Source of the DNA: Pseudoxanthomonas gei
Lineage (GTDB): Bacteria > Pseudomonadota > Gammaproteobacteria > Xanthomonadales > Xanthomonadaceae
Direction: 5' to 3'
Length of the DNA: 64,000 nucleotides
Assembly (NCBI RefSeq): GCF_010119615.1
Contig: NZ_QOVG01000002.1
Coordinates: 412,786-476,785, forward strand
Below, piece after piece: positions 8,591 through 17,127 of the stretch; the stretch's first letter is position 1, and every line of letters starts with the position of its first letter. The position numbers were made by a program, and so were the translations under genes. The notes under the pieces are model-generated. The model had not been told where the DNA came from. It ran no database searches and was given only the letters and a program-made list of their open reading frames with translations.

Positions 8591-11500
8591 ATGGGTACTG
8601 CAGCAATCGAAAACAAGGACCTCGCCGCCGCGCGCCGTGCCATCGACGGAGCGCTGACGCGCGACCGTGGGCGCCTGCATGGGCTGTGGTCGCGCTGGCA
8701 GGGCAAGCCGGCCGATGCCGCGACCCGCGCTGCTTTCGAGCTGGCGCTGGCCCAATCCAGCGCCAGGGTCACTGCCCGCGCTGCTTCGGCGCCCAGGGTG
8801 ACTTTGGACGATTCGCTCCCGATCGCACGTGAAGCCGAAAAGATCGTCGAGCTGATCCGCGCCCATCCGGTGGTGGTGATCGCAGGCGAGACCGGTTCCG
8901 GCAAGACCACCCAGCTGCCCAAGCTGTGCCTGGCTGCCGGCCGTGGCGTCGCCGGCATGATCGGCTGCACCCAGCCGCGGCGGATCGCGGCGCGCGCGGT
9001 CGCCCGGCGCGTGGCCGAGGAGTTGGGCACGCAGATCGGAAGCGGGCCGGCAGGCGGCGCGGTCGGCTTCCAGGTCCGCTTCAATGACCAGGTCGGCGAC
9101 GACACCCGCATCAAGTTCATGACCGACGGCATCCTGCTGGCCGAGATCGCCTCGGACCGGTGGCTGTCAGCCTACGACACCATCATCGTCGACGAGGCCC
9201 ACGAACGCAGCCTCAACATCGACTTCCTGCTCGGCTTCCTGAAGCAGCTGCTGCGCAAGCGGCGCGACCTCAAGGTGATCGTCACTTCGGCCACCATCGA
9301 CACCGGCCGTTTCTCGCGCCACTTCGACGACGCGCCGGTGATCGACGTGGAAGGGCGCACCTTCCCGGTCGAGGTGCGCTACCGCCCGCTGGAAGGGGAG
9401 GGCGATGCGGAAGGCGAAGGACGGCAGGGTGATCGCACGGTCAACGACGCCATCGTGGCCGCCATCGACGAGATCACCCGCCAGGATCCACGTGGCGACG
9501 TGCTGATGTTCCTGCCGGGCGAACGCGAGATCCGCGATGCGCACCAGGCGCTGGAGCGCCGCAAGTACCGCGACACCGAAGTGACGCCGCTGTACGCGCG
9601 CCTGTCCGCGCGCGACCAGGACAAGGTGTTCAATCCCGGCATCAGGCGCCGGCTGGTGCTGGCGACCAATGTCGCCGAGACCTCGCTGACCGTGCCGCGC
9701 ATCAAGTACGTGGTCGACCCTGGCTATGCGCGCGTCAAGCGCTACAGCCCGCGGCAGAAGCTCGACCGCCTGCATATCGAACCGGTGTCGCAGGCCAGTG
9801 CCAACCAGCGCAAGGGTCGTTGCGGGCGTATTTCCGACGGTATCTGCTACCGCCTGTATGCCGAAGCCGACTTCGAATCGCGGCCCGAGTTCACCGATCC
9901 CGAGATCCGCCGCAGCAGCCTGTCCGGGGTGATCCTGCGCATGCTGGCGCTGGGCCTGGGTCGCATCGAGGACTTCCCGTTCCTGGAGCCGCCGGACGAA
10001 CGCGCGATCGCCGACGGCTGGCAGCAGCTGGTGGAACTGGGTGCGGTGGGCGGCTCCGAACGTGGCAGCGACAAGACCCTCACCACCATCGGCAAGCAGA
10101 TGTCGCGCCTGCCGGTCGACGTCAAGCTGGCGCGCATGCTGGTGGCTGCGCAGGGCAATGGCTCGTTGCGCGAGATGATCGTGATCGCCTCGTTCCTGGG
10201 CATCCAGGACCCGCGCGAACGCCCGCCCGAGGCACGCGAGGCCGCGGACAATGCACACGCGAAGTTCGCCGACCCCAAATCCGAATTCATCGGTATCCTC
10301 AAGCTGTGGCAGGGTTATCGCGAGGCCCATGAGGAGCTGACGCAGTCGAAGCTGCGTGACTGGTGCGAGCGCCATTTCCTCGGCTTCCTGCGCATGCGCG
10401 AATGGCGCGAGCTGCATCGGCAGCTGCTGCTGATGTGCAACGAGCTGGGCTGGGAGCTTGATGAGGTTTCCGCCACGGCAAAGCCAGATGAAGCGCTCCC
10501 CCCTTTGGAAAAGGAGGGCAGGGGGGATTCGCTCTCCGCGCGGAAAGCAAATCCCCCTCGATCCCCCTTGTCCAAAGGGGGAAGACAAGCAGGCGAAGCT
10601 GATCGCCTGGCCGCGGAGATGCCGCATTCCGCATACGTCTCGCTGCACCGCGCGCTGCTCGCCGGCCTGCCGACCCAGGTCGGCCACAAGACCGAGAAGG
10701 GCGATTTCCTGGCCCCGCGCCAGCGCCGCTACCACCTGTTTCCCGGCTCCACGTTGGCGAAGAAGCCACCGGCGTGGGTGCTCAGTGCGACGTTGCTGGA
10801 CACCGCGCGCGTCTGGGGCATGACCAATGCCGCCATCGAGCCGGACTGGGTGATTGCCGAATTGCCACACCTGCTGGCGCGCAAGCATTTCGATGCGCAC
10901 TGGTCGCGCGCGCAGGGCCATGTGCTGGCCTCCGAGCAGATCAGCCTGTTCGGACTGGTGCTGGCGCCGAAGAAACCGGTGCATTACGGCCGCATCGCGC
11001 CAGTGGAAGCGCATGACCTCTTCGTGCGCCAGGGCCTGGTGACCGGCGAAATCAACACCCGCGCCAGTTTTGTTGCCGACAACCTCAAGGTGCTGGAGCA
11101 GGCGCACGAGGAAGAAGCCAAGCTGCGGCGTGCCGGCATCGTTGCCGATGAGGACTGGCAGGCGCGCTGGTACCTGGACCGCATTCCGTCGGACCTGCAT
11201 TCGGCGGCCGGGCTGGACGCCTGGTACAAAAAGCTGGCGCCGGAAGCGCGGCGGGCGCTGCACTGGTCGCTGGTCGACCTGTTGCCAGGCGAGGGCAGCG
11301 AGGAAGACCGCTTCCCCAAATATTTTCCGCTTGGCGATGCGCGCCTGCCGCTGCACTACAGGTTCGAGCCGGGCGCAGTTGACGACGGCGTGACCCTGGA
11401 GGTGCCGCTGCACCTGCTCAACGCGCTGGATGCCGCGCGCCTGTCGTGGCTGGCGCCCGGCTTCATCGGCGAGAAGGCTGCCGAACTGATCCGCAGCCTG

Positions 11501-12658
11501 CCCAAGGCGATGCGCCGCAACTACGTGCCGGCGCCGGATTACGGGCGCGCGTTCGCCGAGGCGTTCCCGCAGCCCGGCGCCGATGACATCCGCGGCGAAC
11601 TGGGGCGGTTCCTGTCGCGTGCCACCGGCGTGCCGGTGGCGGCGCTGGATTTCGACGAGGCCGCACTGGAGCCGCACCTGCGCATGAACCTGCGCCTGCG
11701 CGCCGACGATGGCCAGGTGCTGGCCGAATCACGCGAACTGGAAACATTGCGCGCCGGCTTCGGCGATCGTGCCGGCCATGCCTTCGCCGCGCGCGCCGGG
11801 CGCGAGATGGCGGCCCGGGGCTTGCGCGAGTTCCCCGCCAATGCGATTCCGCTGCAGGTGCCTGGCGAAGCCGGCGTGCCTGCCTATCCCGCATTGGTGG
11901 ACGAAGGCGAAAGCGTGGCGTTGCGGGTGTTCGCCGACCGCAGCGAAGCCGATGCTGCACATCCGCAGGGCGTGCGCCGTTTGCTGGACATCGCCCTGGC
12001 CGACAAGGCCAAGCAGGCGCGCAAGCAGCTGCCGGTGTCACCCAAGACCGGGCTGCTGTACGCGGCGATCGAATCGCAGGAGCGCCTGCGCGGCGATCTG
12101 GTCGAGGCCGCGCTCAATGCCGTGCTGGCCGAGGGCCTGGGCGACATCCGCGACCGCGCGGCTTTCGAGCGCCGCAGCGAGGAGGCATCACGCAAGCTTT
12201 TTCCCGAAGCAATGGAACGGTTGAAGCTGGCCGAAGCCATCCTCTCGGCCGTGGCCGAACTCAAGCCGCAGCTGGAATCAAAGCTGATGGGCTGGGCCGG
12301 CGGCAATCTCGATGACCTGCGCCGGCAGCTCGCCGCGCTGGTCCATGCCGGTTTCCTGCGCGATACGCCGGCCGACGCACTGGCGCAGTTCCCGCGCTAT
12401 CTGAAGGCGATGCGCCTGCGTGCCGAACGCGCGCTGCGCGACCCCACCCGCGACCAGGCACGCATGCTGGAGTTGAGGCCCTTCATTGACGCGCTGGAGC
12501 AGACATCACCCGGCGGCAGCGCGAATGCGGCCGCGTGGCAGGCCCTGCGTTGGGACCTCGAGGAATTGCGGGTGTCGCTCTTCGCGCAGGAACTGGGCGC
12601 GCGCGCCGGCATTTCGCAGAAGAAACTCGCCCAGCGCCTGGCAGCATTGCGCAGCTAG
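8591..12658 (+). CDS. hrpA: ATP-dependent RNA helicase HrpA (DEAH box)
   Basis: About 1355 residues (E. coli HrpA 1300). DEAH-box RNA helicase of the Prp22/HrpA class, implicated in mRNA processing and rescue of stalled ribosomes. Visible motifs: Walker A GETGSGKTTQLPKLCL, Ia TQPRRIAARAVARRVAEE, DEAH in IIVDEAHERSLNIDFLLG, SATI in VTSATIDTGRFSRHF, motif VI QRKGRCGRI, then HA2/OB-fold regions and the long HrpA C-terminal domain. The start is uncertain: ATG 8591 gives a family-like N-terminus, ATG 8555 would add 12 residues; neither has a strong ribosome site. A palindromic repeat is inserted in frame at 10498-10583, adding roughly 35 low-complexity residues. Confidence 0.96.
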   Translation: MGTAAIENKDLAAARRAIDGALTRDRGRLHGLWSRWQGKPADAATRAAFELALAQSSARVTARAASAPRVTLDDSLPIAREAEKIVELIRAHPVVVIAGETGSGKTTQLPKLCLAAGRGVAGMIGCTQPRRIAARAVARRVAEELGTQIGSGPAGGAVGFQVRFNDQVGDDTRIKFMTDGILLAEIASDRWLSAYDTIIVDEAHERSLNIDFLLGFLKQLLRKRRDLKVIVTSATIDTGRFSRHFDDAPVIDVEGRTFPVEVRYRPLEGEGDAEGEGRQGDRTVNDAIVAAIDEITRQDPRGDVLMFLPGEREIRDAHQALERRKYRDTEVTPLYARLSARDQDKVFNPGIRRRLVLATNVAETSLTVPRIKYVVDPGYARVKRYSPRQKLDRLHIEPVSQASANQRKGRCGRISDGICYRLYAEADFESRPEFTDPEIRRSSLSGVILRMLALGLGRIEDFPFLEPPDERAIADGWQQLVELGAVGGSERGSDKTLTTIGKQMSRLPVDVKLARMLVAAQGNGSLREMIVIASFLGIQDPRERPPEAREAADNAHAKFADPKSEFIGILKLWQGYREAHEELTQSKLRDWCERHFLGFLRMREWRELHRQLLLMCNELGWELDEVSATAKPDEALPPLEKEGRGDSLSARKANPPRSPLSKGGRQAGEADRLAAEMPHSAYVSLHRALLAGLPTQVGHKTEKGDFLAPRQRRYHLFPGSTLAKKPPAWVLSATLLDTARVWGMTNAAIEPDWVIAELPHLLARKHFDAHWSRAQGHVLASEQISLFGLVLAPKKPVHYGRIAPVEAHDLFVRQGLVTGEINTRASFVADNLKVLEQAHEEEAKLRRAGIVADEDWQARWYLDRIPSDLHSAAGLDAWYKKLAPEARRALHWSLVDLLPGEGSEEDRFPKYFPLGDARLPLHYRFEPGAVDDGVTLEVPLHLLNALDAARLSWLAPGFIGEKAAELIRSLPKAMRRNYVPAPDYGRAFAEAFPQPGADDIRGELGRFLSRATGVPVAALDFDEAALEPHLRMNLRLRADDGQVLAESRELETLRAGFGDRAGHAFAARAGREMAARGLREFPANAIPLQVPGEAGVPAYPALVDEGESVALRVFADRSEADAAHPQGVRRLLDIALADKAKQARKQLPVSPKTGLLYAAIESQERLRGDLVEAALNAVLAEGLGDIRDRAAFERRSEEASRKLFPEAMERLKLAEAILSAVAELKPQLESKLMGWAGGNLDDLRRQLAALVHAGFLRDTPADALAQFPRYLKAMRLRAERALRDPTRDQARMLELRPFIDALEQTSPGGSANAAAWQALRWDLEELRVSLFAQELGARAGISQKKLAQRLAALRS
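10498..10583. repeat. large palindromic repeat, copy 2, in frame inside hrpA
   Basis: Same element as at 5338-5432: the left arm has CCCCCCTTTGGAAAAGGAGG and GGGGGGATTCGCT; the right arm has AGCAAATCCCCCTCGATC and CCCCTTGTCCAAAGGGGG. It lies wholly within the hrpA coding frame and is translated as a Pro/Gly/Lys/Arg-rich stretch (LPPLEKEGRGDSLSARKANP and on) between two conserved parts of the helicase C-terminal region. The frame is maintained on both sides, so the insertion is tolerated. Confidence 0.88.
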
Positions 12659-12770
12659 CGGGTGCAGCCGGCGTCATTGCCCCTGGACTGCCGCAAAGGG
12701 CGGGCGACTGCAGTGCAGGCCGCTGGAAAACAAGGCGGACTGGCCGCCGTGTTCTCGCGCCTGCCAACGG

Positions 12771-13289
12771 TTATTTGATGCGACGGACCTTGGCGGCGGT
12801 GTTGTAACCATCGATCCGCATGAACCAGTTGTTGAACATGCCCGGCTTGATGGTGACCTTGGCGTCGGTCCGCTTGACCCCGGCCAGCGAGGCCGGTTCG
12901 ATCTGTTCCCAGACCTGGCCATTGGCGAGCGTGTACTTGCGGCCATTGGCGAACCCCTTGAACTCGCCGACGATGGTGCTGGCGATGGGTTCACTGGTTC
13001 CAAAGTCGAAGAACCCGCGGTTCTTCTCGGTCACTTCCTTGCGTCCTTCTTCCTTGGCGGCTTCGGTGGCGACCTCGACCGCCTTCGCGGTTTCCTGGCC
13101 GACCTTGTGCTGCAGCCAGTTATTCAGCGCTGCCAGTTCCCGCGCGCTCAACTTGTCCAGGCCAGCGGCCTTGAATTCATCGGCGCTCATCTGCTGTTCC
13201 ACGTTCGCGGCCTGCGGCGTGGACTGGCTCCATGCCAGCGGGGCAAAAGCCAACATCAGCACGGCGAACGGGATGCGAAGTGATTTCAT
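12771..13289 (-). CDS. conserved secreted protein, function unknown
   Basis: 172 residues with a clear signal peptide (MKSLRIPFAVLMLAFAPLAWSQ, cleavage expected after AWS). The middle is Lys/Glu-rich and probably helical (about residues 60-90); the C-terminal half (GEFKGFANGRKYTLANGQVWEQIEPASL to VKVTIKPG-like and NNWFMRIDG) has a repeating small beta-domain look. I do not recognise a named family; similar secreted proteins are common in Xanthomonadaceae. It stands alone, downstream of hrpA on the opposite strand, and 60 bp from the divergent relA. Confidence 0.8.
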   Translation of the reverse strand: MKSLRIPFAVLMLAFAPLAWSQSTPQAANVEQQMSADEFKAAGLDKLSARELAALNNWLQHKVGQETAKAVEVATEAAKEEGRKEVTEKNRGFFDFGTSEPIASTIVGEFKGFANGRKYTLANGQVWEQIEPASLAGVKRTDAKVTIKPGMFNNWFMRIDGYNTAAKVRRIK

Positions 13290-13348
13290 GGTTGTTCCTC
13301 TGGGCGCAAGGCCGCTAGTGTAGACACAACTTCCGGAAAACCACCGCC

Positions 13349-15547
13349 TTGGACACCTCCCCCACCAGCGCGCTGCGGCCCTGGCTGCAATCCCGTTCAG
13401 CCGAGGCCTTGCCTGCCGAACTGCGTTCAGCCCTTGCCGATCCGGCCCTTGCAGCGGCCGTGGCGGTCGGCATGCCGGACCCGGTCAAGGTGCTGGTGGA
13501 CACCTTGGACATACTCACCGCGCTGTCGGCGGACGGCGATGTGCTGGCGGCCGCATTGCTGTTCGGCATGCCGGCCCTTCAGCCCGTGCTGAAGCCGTTG
13601 CTGGATCGCCAGCCCGGCATCGCCGGCCTGCTGGACGGCCAGAACGCCGCGGCGCAGGTCTGGGCCCTGCATGCCGAGCGCGCCGTGCCCGGCAGCAGCG
13701 AGGGCCTGCGCCGCCTGCTGCTGTCCATCGTCCATGACATGCGCGTGGTCCCCATCCTGCTGGCGCGGCAACTGGCGCGGATGCGCGTTGCCGCCAGCCT
13801 GCCCGTGGGCGAGCGCCGGCTGCTGGCCCAGCTCACCCGCGACATCCATGCGCCGCTGGCCAACCGCCTGGGCATCTGGCAACTGAAATGGGAGCTGGAA
13901 GACCTGGCCTTCCGCCACCTAGAGCCCGACACCTACCGCCAGCTCGCGCAGCAACTCGATGAAAAACGCGCCGGCCGCGAGCGTTACATCGAGTCAGTGA
14001 AATCCACCCTGCGCGCCGCGCTGGCCGAACATGGCATCGAGGCCGAGATCAGTGGGCGGCCCAAGCACATCTACAGCATCTGGCGGAAGATGCAGAAGAA
14101 GCAGGTGTCGATGGAGGAACTCTACGACCTGCGGGCGCTGCGCGTGGCGGTGGCCGATGTCGCCGCCTGCTACGCCGCGCTGGGCGTGGTGCATGCCACG
14201 TGGTTGCCGATCCCCAGCGAATTCGACGACTACATCGCCCGGCCCAAGCCCAACGACTACCGTTCGCTGCATACCGCGGTGATCGGCCCGGAGGGGCGCA
14301 CGCTGGAAGTCCAGATCCGCACCCACGAGATGCACGCCCAGGCCGAACTGGGCGTGGCTGCGCACTGGCGCTACAAGGAAGGCGGCAGGGAAGGCAAGGG
14401 CAACGAAAACAGGGGCGCCAGCAAGGCCTTCGACCGCAAGATCGCGTGGATGCGCCAGTTGCTGGAGCAGAGCGGCGAAGGGGGGCGCGGGCAAGGCGGC
14501 CGCGATGAAGGCGAAGCACTGGCCGGCGAACTCGACGCGCAACTGGCCGAAGAACGCATCTACACGCTGACCCCCAAGGGCGAAGTCATCGACCTGCCGC
14601 GCGGCGGCACCGTGCTCGACTTCGCCTACCACGTGCACACCATGGTCGGGCATCGCACCCGCGGGGCCAAGGTCAACGGCCGCATCGTGCCGCTGGACCA
14701 CGCGCTCCGCAGCGGCGATCGCGTGGAGATCCTGACCGCCAAGACCGGCGAGCCGCGCCGCGACTGGCTGCTGACCAGTAATGCATTCCTGGCCAGCGGG
14801 CGCGCGCGCGACAAGGTGCGCGCCTGGTTCCACAAGCTGGACCGCGCCCGCAACGTGCAGGCCGGTCGCGAGGTGCTGGAGCGTGAGCTCAAGCGGCTTG
14901 GCCTGAACAACGCCGACCTGGCGCCGATGGCCAGGAAATTCCATGCCGAGAACATCGACGAACTCTATATCCAGGTCGCACTGGGCGATGTGGGGCCCAG
15001 CCAGATCGGCCGCGCCTTGCATGAAGAGCTCCGCGCCGCCAGCGAGCCGCCGCCATCCAGCCCGGTGCGGCGGGTGCCCAGGCGTGCGCCGGCGCCTTCG
15101 AAATCGAAATTCACCGTGCAGGGCGTCGGCAATCTGTTGGTGCAGCTGGCGCGTTGTTGCCAGCCGGTGCCGGGCGAAGCCATTGCCGGCTACCTCACCC
15201 GTGGCCGCGGCGTCACCGTGCATCGTGCCGACTGCCCCGCATTGCTGCGCCTGGCGGGCACCAGTCCCCAGCGCGTGTTGCCGGTGGAGTGGGGTGTGGC
15301 AGGCGGAGGCTATGAGGTCGACGTGCAGTTGCGTGGACTCGATCGCAAGGGCCTGCTGAAGGACATCACCACGCTGATCGCGCAGGAAGATGCCAACGTC
15401 ACCGACATCCAGAGCGACAACGTGCGCGGCAGCGGCCAGGTGCTGTTGCGGCTGCGCCTGAAGGTCGCCGACTACGGCCAGCTCTCGACTCTGCTCGGCA
15501 AGCTGGAGGCGCTGCCGGGGGTCGAGGAAGCGCGACGTTCAGGCTGA
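13349..15547 (+). CDS. relA: GTP pyrophosphokinase RelA
   Basis: 732 residues. RelA makes (p)ppGpp from ATP and GTP/GDP on stalled ribosomes. The N-terminal HD hydrolase region is degenerate: where active enzymes have AALLHD...ED, this one reads AALLFGMPALQP, so hydrolysis should be absent. The synthetase domain is intact (GRPKHIYSIWRKMQKK, YDLRALRV, YIARPKPNDYRSLHTAV, EVQIRTHEMHAQAE, about residues 235-350), followed by TGS (VIDLPRGGTVLDFAYHVHTM), a zinc-finger/conserved cysteine region (LARCCQPVPGE) and a C-terminal ACT domain. The reading frame starts at TTG 13349 with GGA upstream; there is no better ATG. Confidence 0.95.
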   Translation: MDTSPTSALRPWLQSRSAEALPAELRSALADPALAAAVAVGMPDPVKVLVDTLDILTALSADGDVLAAALLFGMPALQPVLKPLLDRQPGIAGLLDGQNAAAQVWALHAERAVPGSSEGLRRLLLSIVHDMRVVPILLARQLARMRVAASLPVGERRLLAQLTRDIHAPLANRLGIWQLKWELEDLAFRHLEPDTYRQLAQQLDEKRAGRERYIESVKSTLRAALAEHGIEAEISGRPKHIYSIWRKMQKKQVSMEELYDLRALRVAVADVAACYAALGVVHATWLPIPSEFDDYIARPKPNDYRSLHTAVIGPEGRTLEVQIRTHEMHAQAELGVAAHWRYKEGGREGKGNENRGASKAFDRKIAWMRQLLEQSGEGGRGQGGRDEGEALAGELDAQLAEERIYTLTPKGEVIDLPRGGTVLDFAYHVHTMVGHRTRGAKVNGRIVPLDHALRSGDRVEILTAKTGEPRRDWLLTSNAFLASGRARDKVRAWFHKLDRARNVQAGREVLERELKRLGLNNADLAPMARKFHAENIDELYIQVALGDVGPSQIGRALHEELRAASEPPPSSPVRRVPRRAPAPSKSKFTVQGVGNLLVQLARCCQPVPGEAIAGYLTRGRGVTVHRADCPALLRLAGTSPQRVLPVEWGVAGGGYEVDVQLRGLDRKGLLKDITTLIAQEDANVTDIQSDNVRGSGQVLLRLRLKVADYGQLSTLLGKLEALPGVEEARRSG

Positions 15548-15564
15548 ATGCTTATGCTGGCGCG

Positions 15565-17127
15565 GTGATGCGCGAACCCGACAATCGGCCCGGTGGCAGG
15601 GTGGAACCGGTGGCCGACTGGCTGCAGGAAGTGGAATTCCGCCGGCCGCCGCCGCGTCGTCTGCCGGCATGGCGCGATCGCCGTCATTGGCGCTGGATCG
15701 CCGCGCTGCTGGTGATGCTGGCGCTTACTGTTGTGGTATTCCGCCACCCGCTGGCCAAGCTGGTGTGGCCGGACATGCGCGTGCAGCGGCTGCTGGATGA
15801 CGCCGAACTTGCCATGCGCCAGGGCCGCCTGAGCAACCCCGATGGCAGCGGCGCGCGGCAGCGCTTCGAAGCAGCCCAGGCACTGGATGCCGACCGCAGC
15901 GAAGCCCGTGACGGACTCTCGCGACTTGCGCTGGCCGCCGTCGCGCAGGCCCGCGCCCAGCTGCAGGCCAACCGTCTTGACCAGGCACGCCAGTCGCTGC
16001 AGCTGGCGCGTGAACTGCAGGTGCCGCAGGCCGAAGCCGACGCGGTGGCCGAGCAGCTGCGGCAGCGGGAATCCGCCCATGCGGGGCTGGACGAACTGGT
16101 GCGTCGCGCCGAAACCGCGCGGGCTGCGGGGCAACTGCAAATCGCATTGCCCCTGTACCAGCGCGTGCTGGCCCTGCAGCCCACCCATACCGCGGCGCTG
16201 GAAGGCCGCGAGGACGCACTCTCGGAACTGTTGCAGCAGGCACGACGCGCCATTGCCGACGGTGAGCTTGCCAGGGGCGCCGGCCTGGTGGCACAGGCCC
16301 GTGAACAGGATGCCGGCCACGTCGACCTGCCGGAGGCGCAGGCCCAACTGGCCCGCGCCGCTGACCTGCGTCGCAGCCGCGCCGACGCCGACCTGCGCCG
16401 GCAGAAGCTGCAGCCGGCCCTGGAGGGCTACCGGCAGGTGCTCCACGCGGTGCCCGGCGACCCCGCGGCCGCGCAGGGCATCGAGCGCGTCGCCACGGCC
16501 TACGCGCAACGGGCGGCGCGGGAAGCGGCCGATTTCAGGTTCGACGCGGCGCAGGACTCGCTTGCCAGCGCGCGTGACATCGCGCCGCGCGCTGCGGTGG
16601 TGGTGGAAGCCGAACAGGCCTTGGTGCGCGCGCGCCAGGCACAGTTGCGGCTGGTTTCCCCGCTGCCTGGGCGAGAGCGCCAGCGCCGCACGCAGGCCCT
16701 GCTGGCGTCGATGCAGGAAGCCGAGGCGCGCGGCGAGTGGCTGACCCCGCCGGGTGAAAGCGCCTACGACAAGCTGCGCGCCGCCCAGGCGATCTCTCCG
16801 GCGGACCCTGCGGTGCAGCGCGCCTCCCGGCGCCTGCTGCCGGCGGTGCGCGCGTGCCTGGAAGACGAGCTGCGCGCCAACCGCATACGCCGCGCACGCG
16901 CCTGCTACGACGCCTGGCAGGCCCTGCAGCCCCGCGATGCCGGCCTGGCCGGGGCGCGCAGGCAGCTGGCCTCGAAATGGATCGCCGTGGGCGACGAGCG
17001 ACTGGGGTCCGGCGATGTGGAGTTCGCGGCGCTGGCCCTGCGCGAAGCGCAGGCGCTGGATGCCGCTGCGCCGGGACTCGATGCGTTCGCTGCACGCGTG
17101 CACAGCGCGCATCAGGGCGACCGCTAG
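15565..17127 (+). CDS. membrane-anchored TPR-like protein, function unknown
   Basis: 520 residues, opening GTG-ATG (either could start). A short cytoplasmic segment rich in Arg/Pro precedes one membrane helix at about residues 44-62 (WRWIAALLVMLALTVVVF). The rest is Ala/Gln/Arg-rich helical repeat with TPR-like spacing (for example ALPLYQRVLALQPTHTAALE and ALEGYRQVLHAVPGDPAAAQ). No catalytic motif is visible. It begins 17 bp after relA and ends tail to tail with the glycosyltransferase gene, sharing a CTAG at the two stop codons. A scaffold for an envelope complex is plausible but unproven. Confidence 0.82.
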   Translation: MMREPDNRPGGRVEPVADWLQEVEFRRPPPRRLPAWRDRRHWRWIAALLVMLALTVVVFRHPLAKLVWPDMRVQRLLDDAELAMRQGRLSNPDGSGARQRFEAAQALDADRSEARDGLSRLALAAVAQARAQLQANRLDQARQSLQLARELQVPQAEADAVAEQLRQRESAHAGLDELVRRAETARAAGQLQIALPLYQRVLALQPTHTAALEGREDALSELLQQARRAIADGELARGAGLVAQAREQDAGHVDLPEAQAQLARAADLRRSRADADLRRQKLQPALEGYRQVLHAVPGDPAAAQGIERVATAYAQRAAREAADFRFDAAQDSLASARDIAPRAAVVVEAEQALVRARQAQLRLVSPLPGRERQRRTQALLASMQEAEARGEWLTPPGESAYDKLRAAQAISPADPAVQRASRRLLPAVRACLEDELRANRIRRARACYDAWQALQPRDAGLAGARRQLASKWIAVGDERLGSGDVEFAALALREAQALDAAAPGLDAFAARVHSAHQGDR

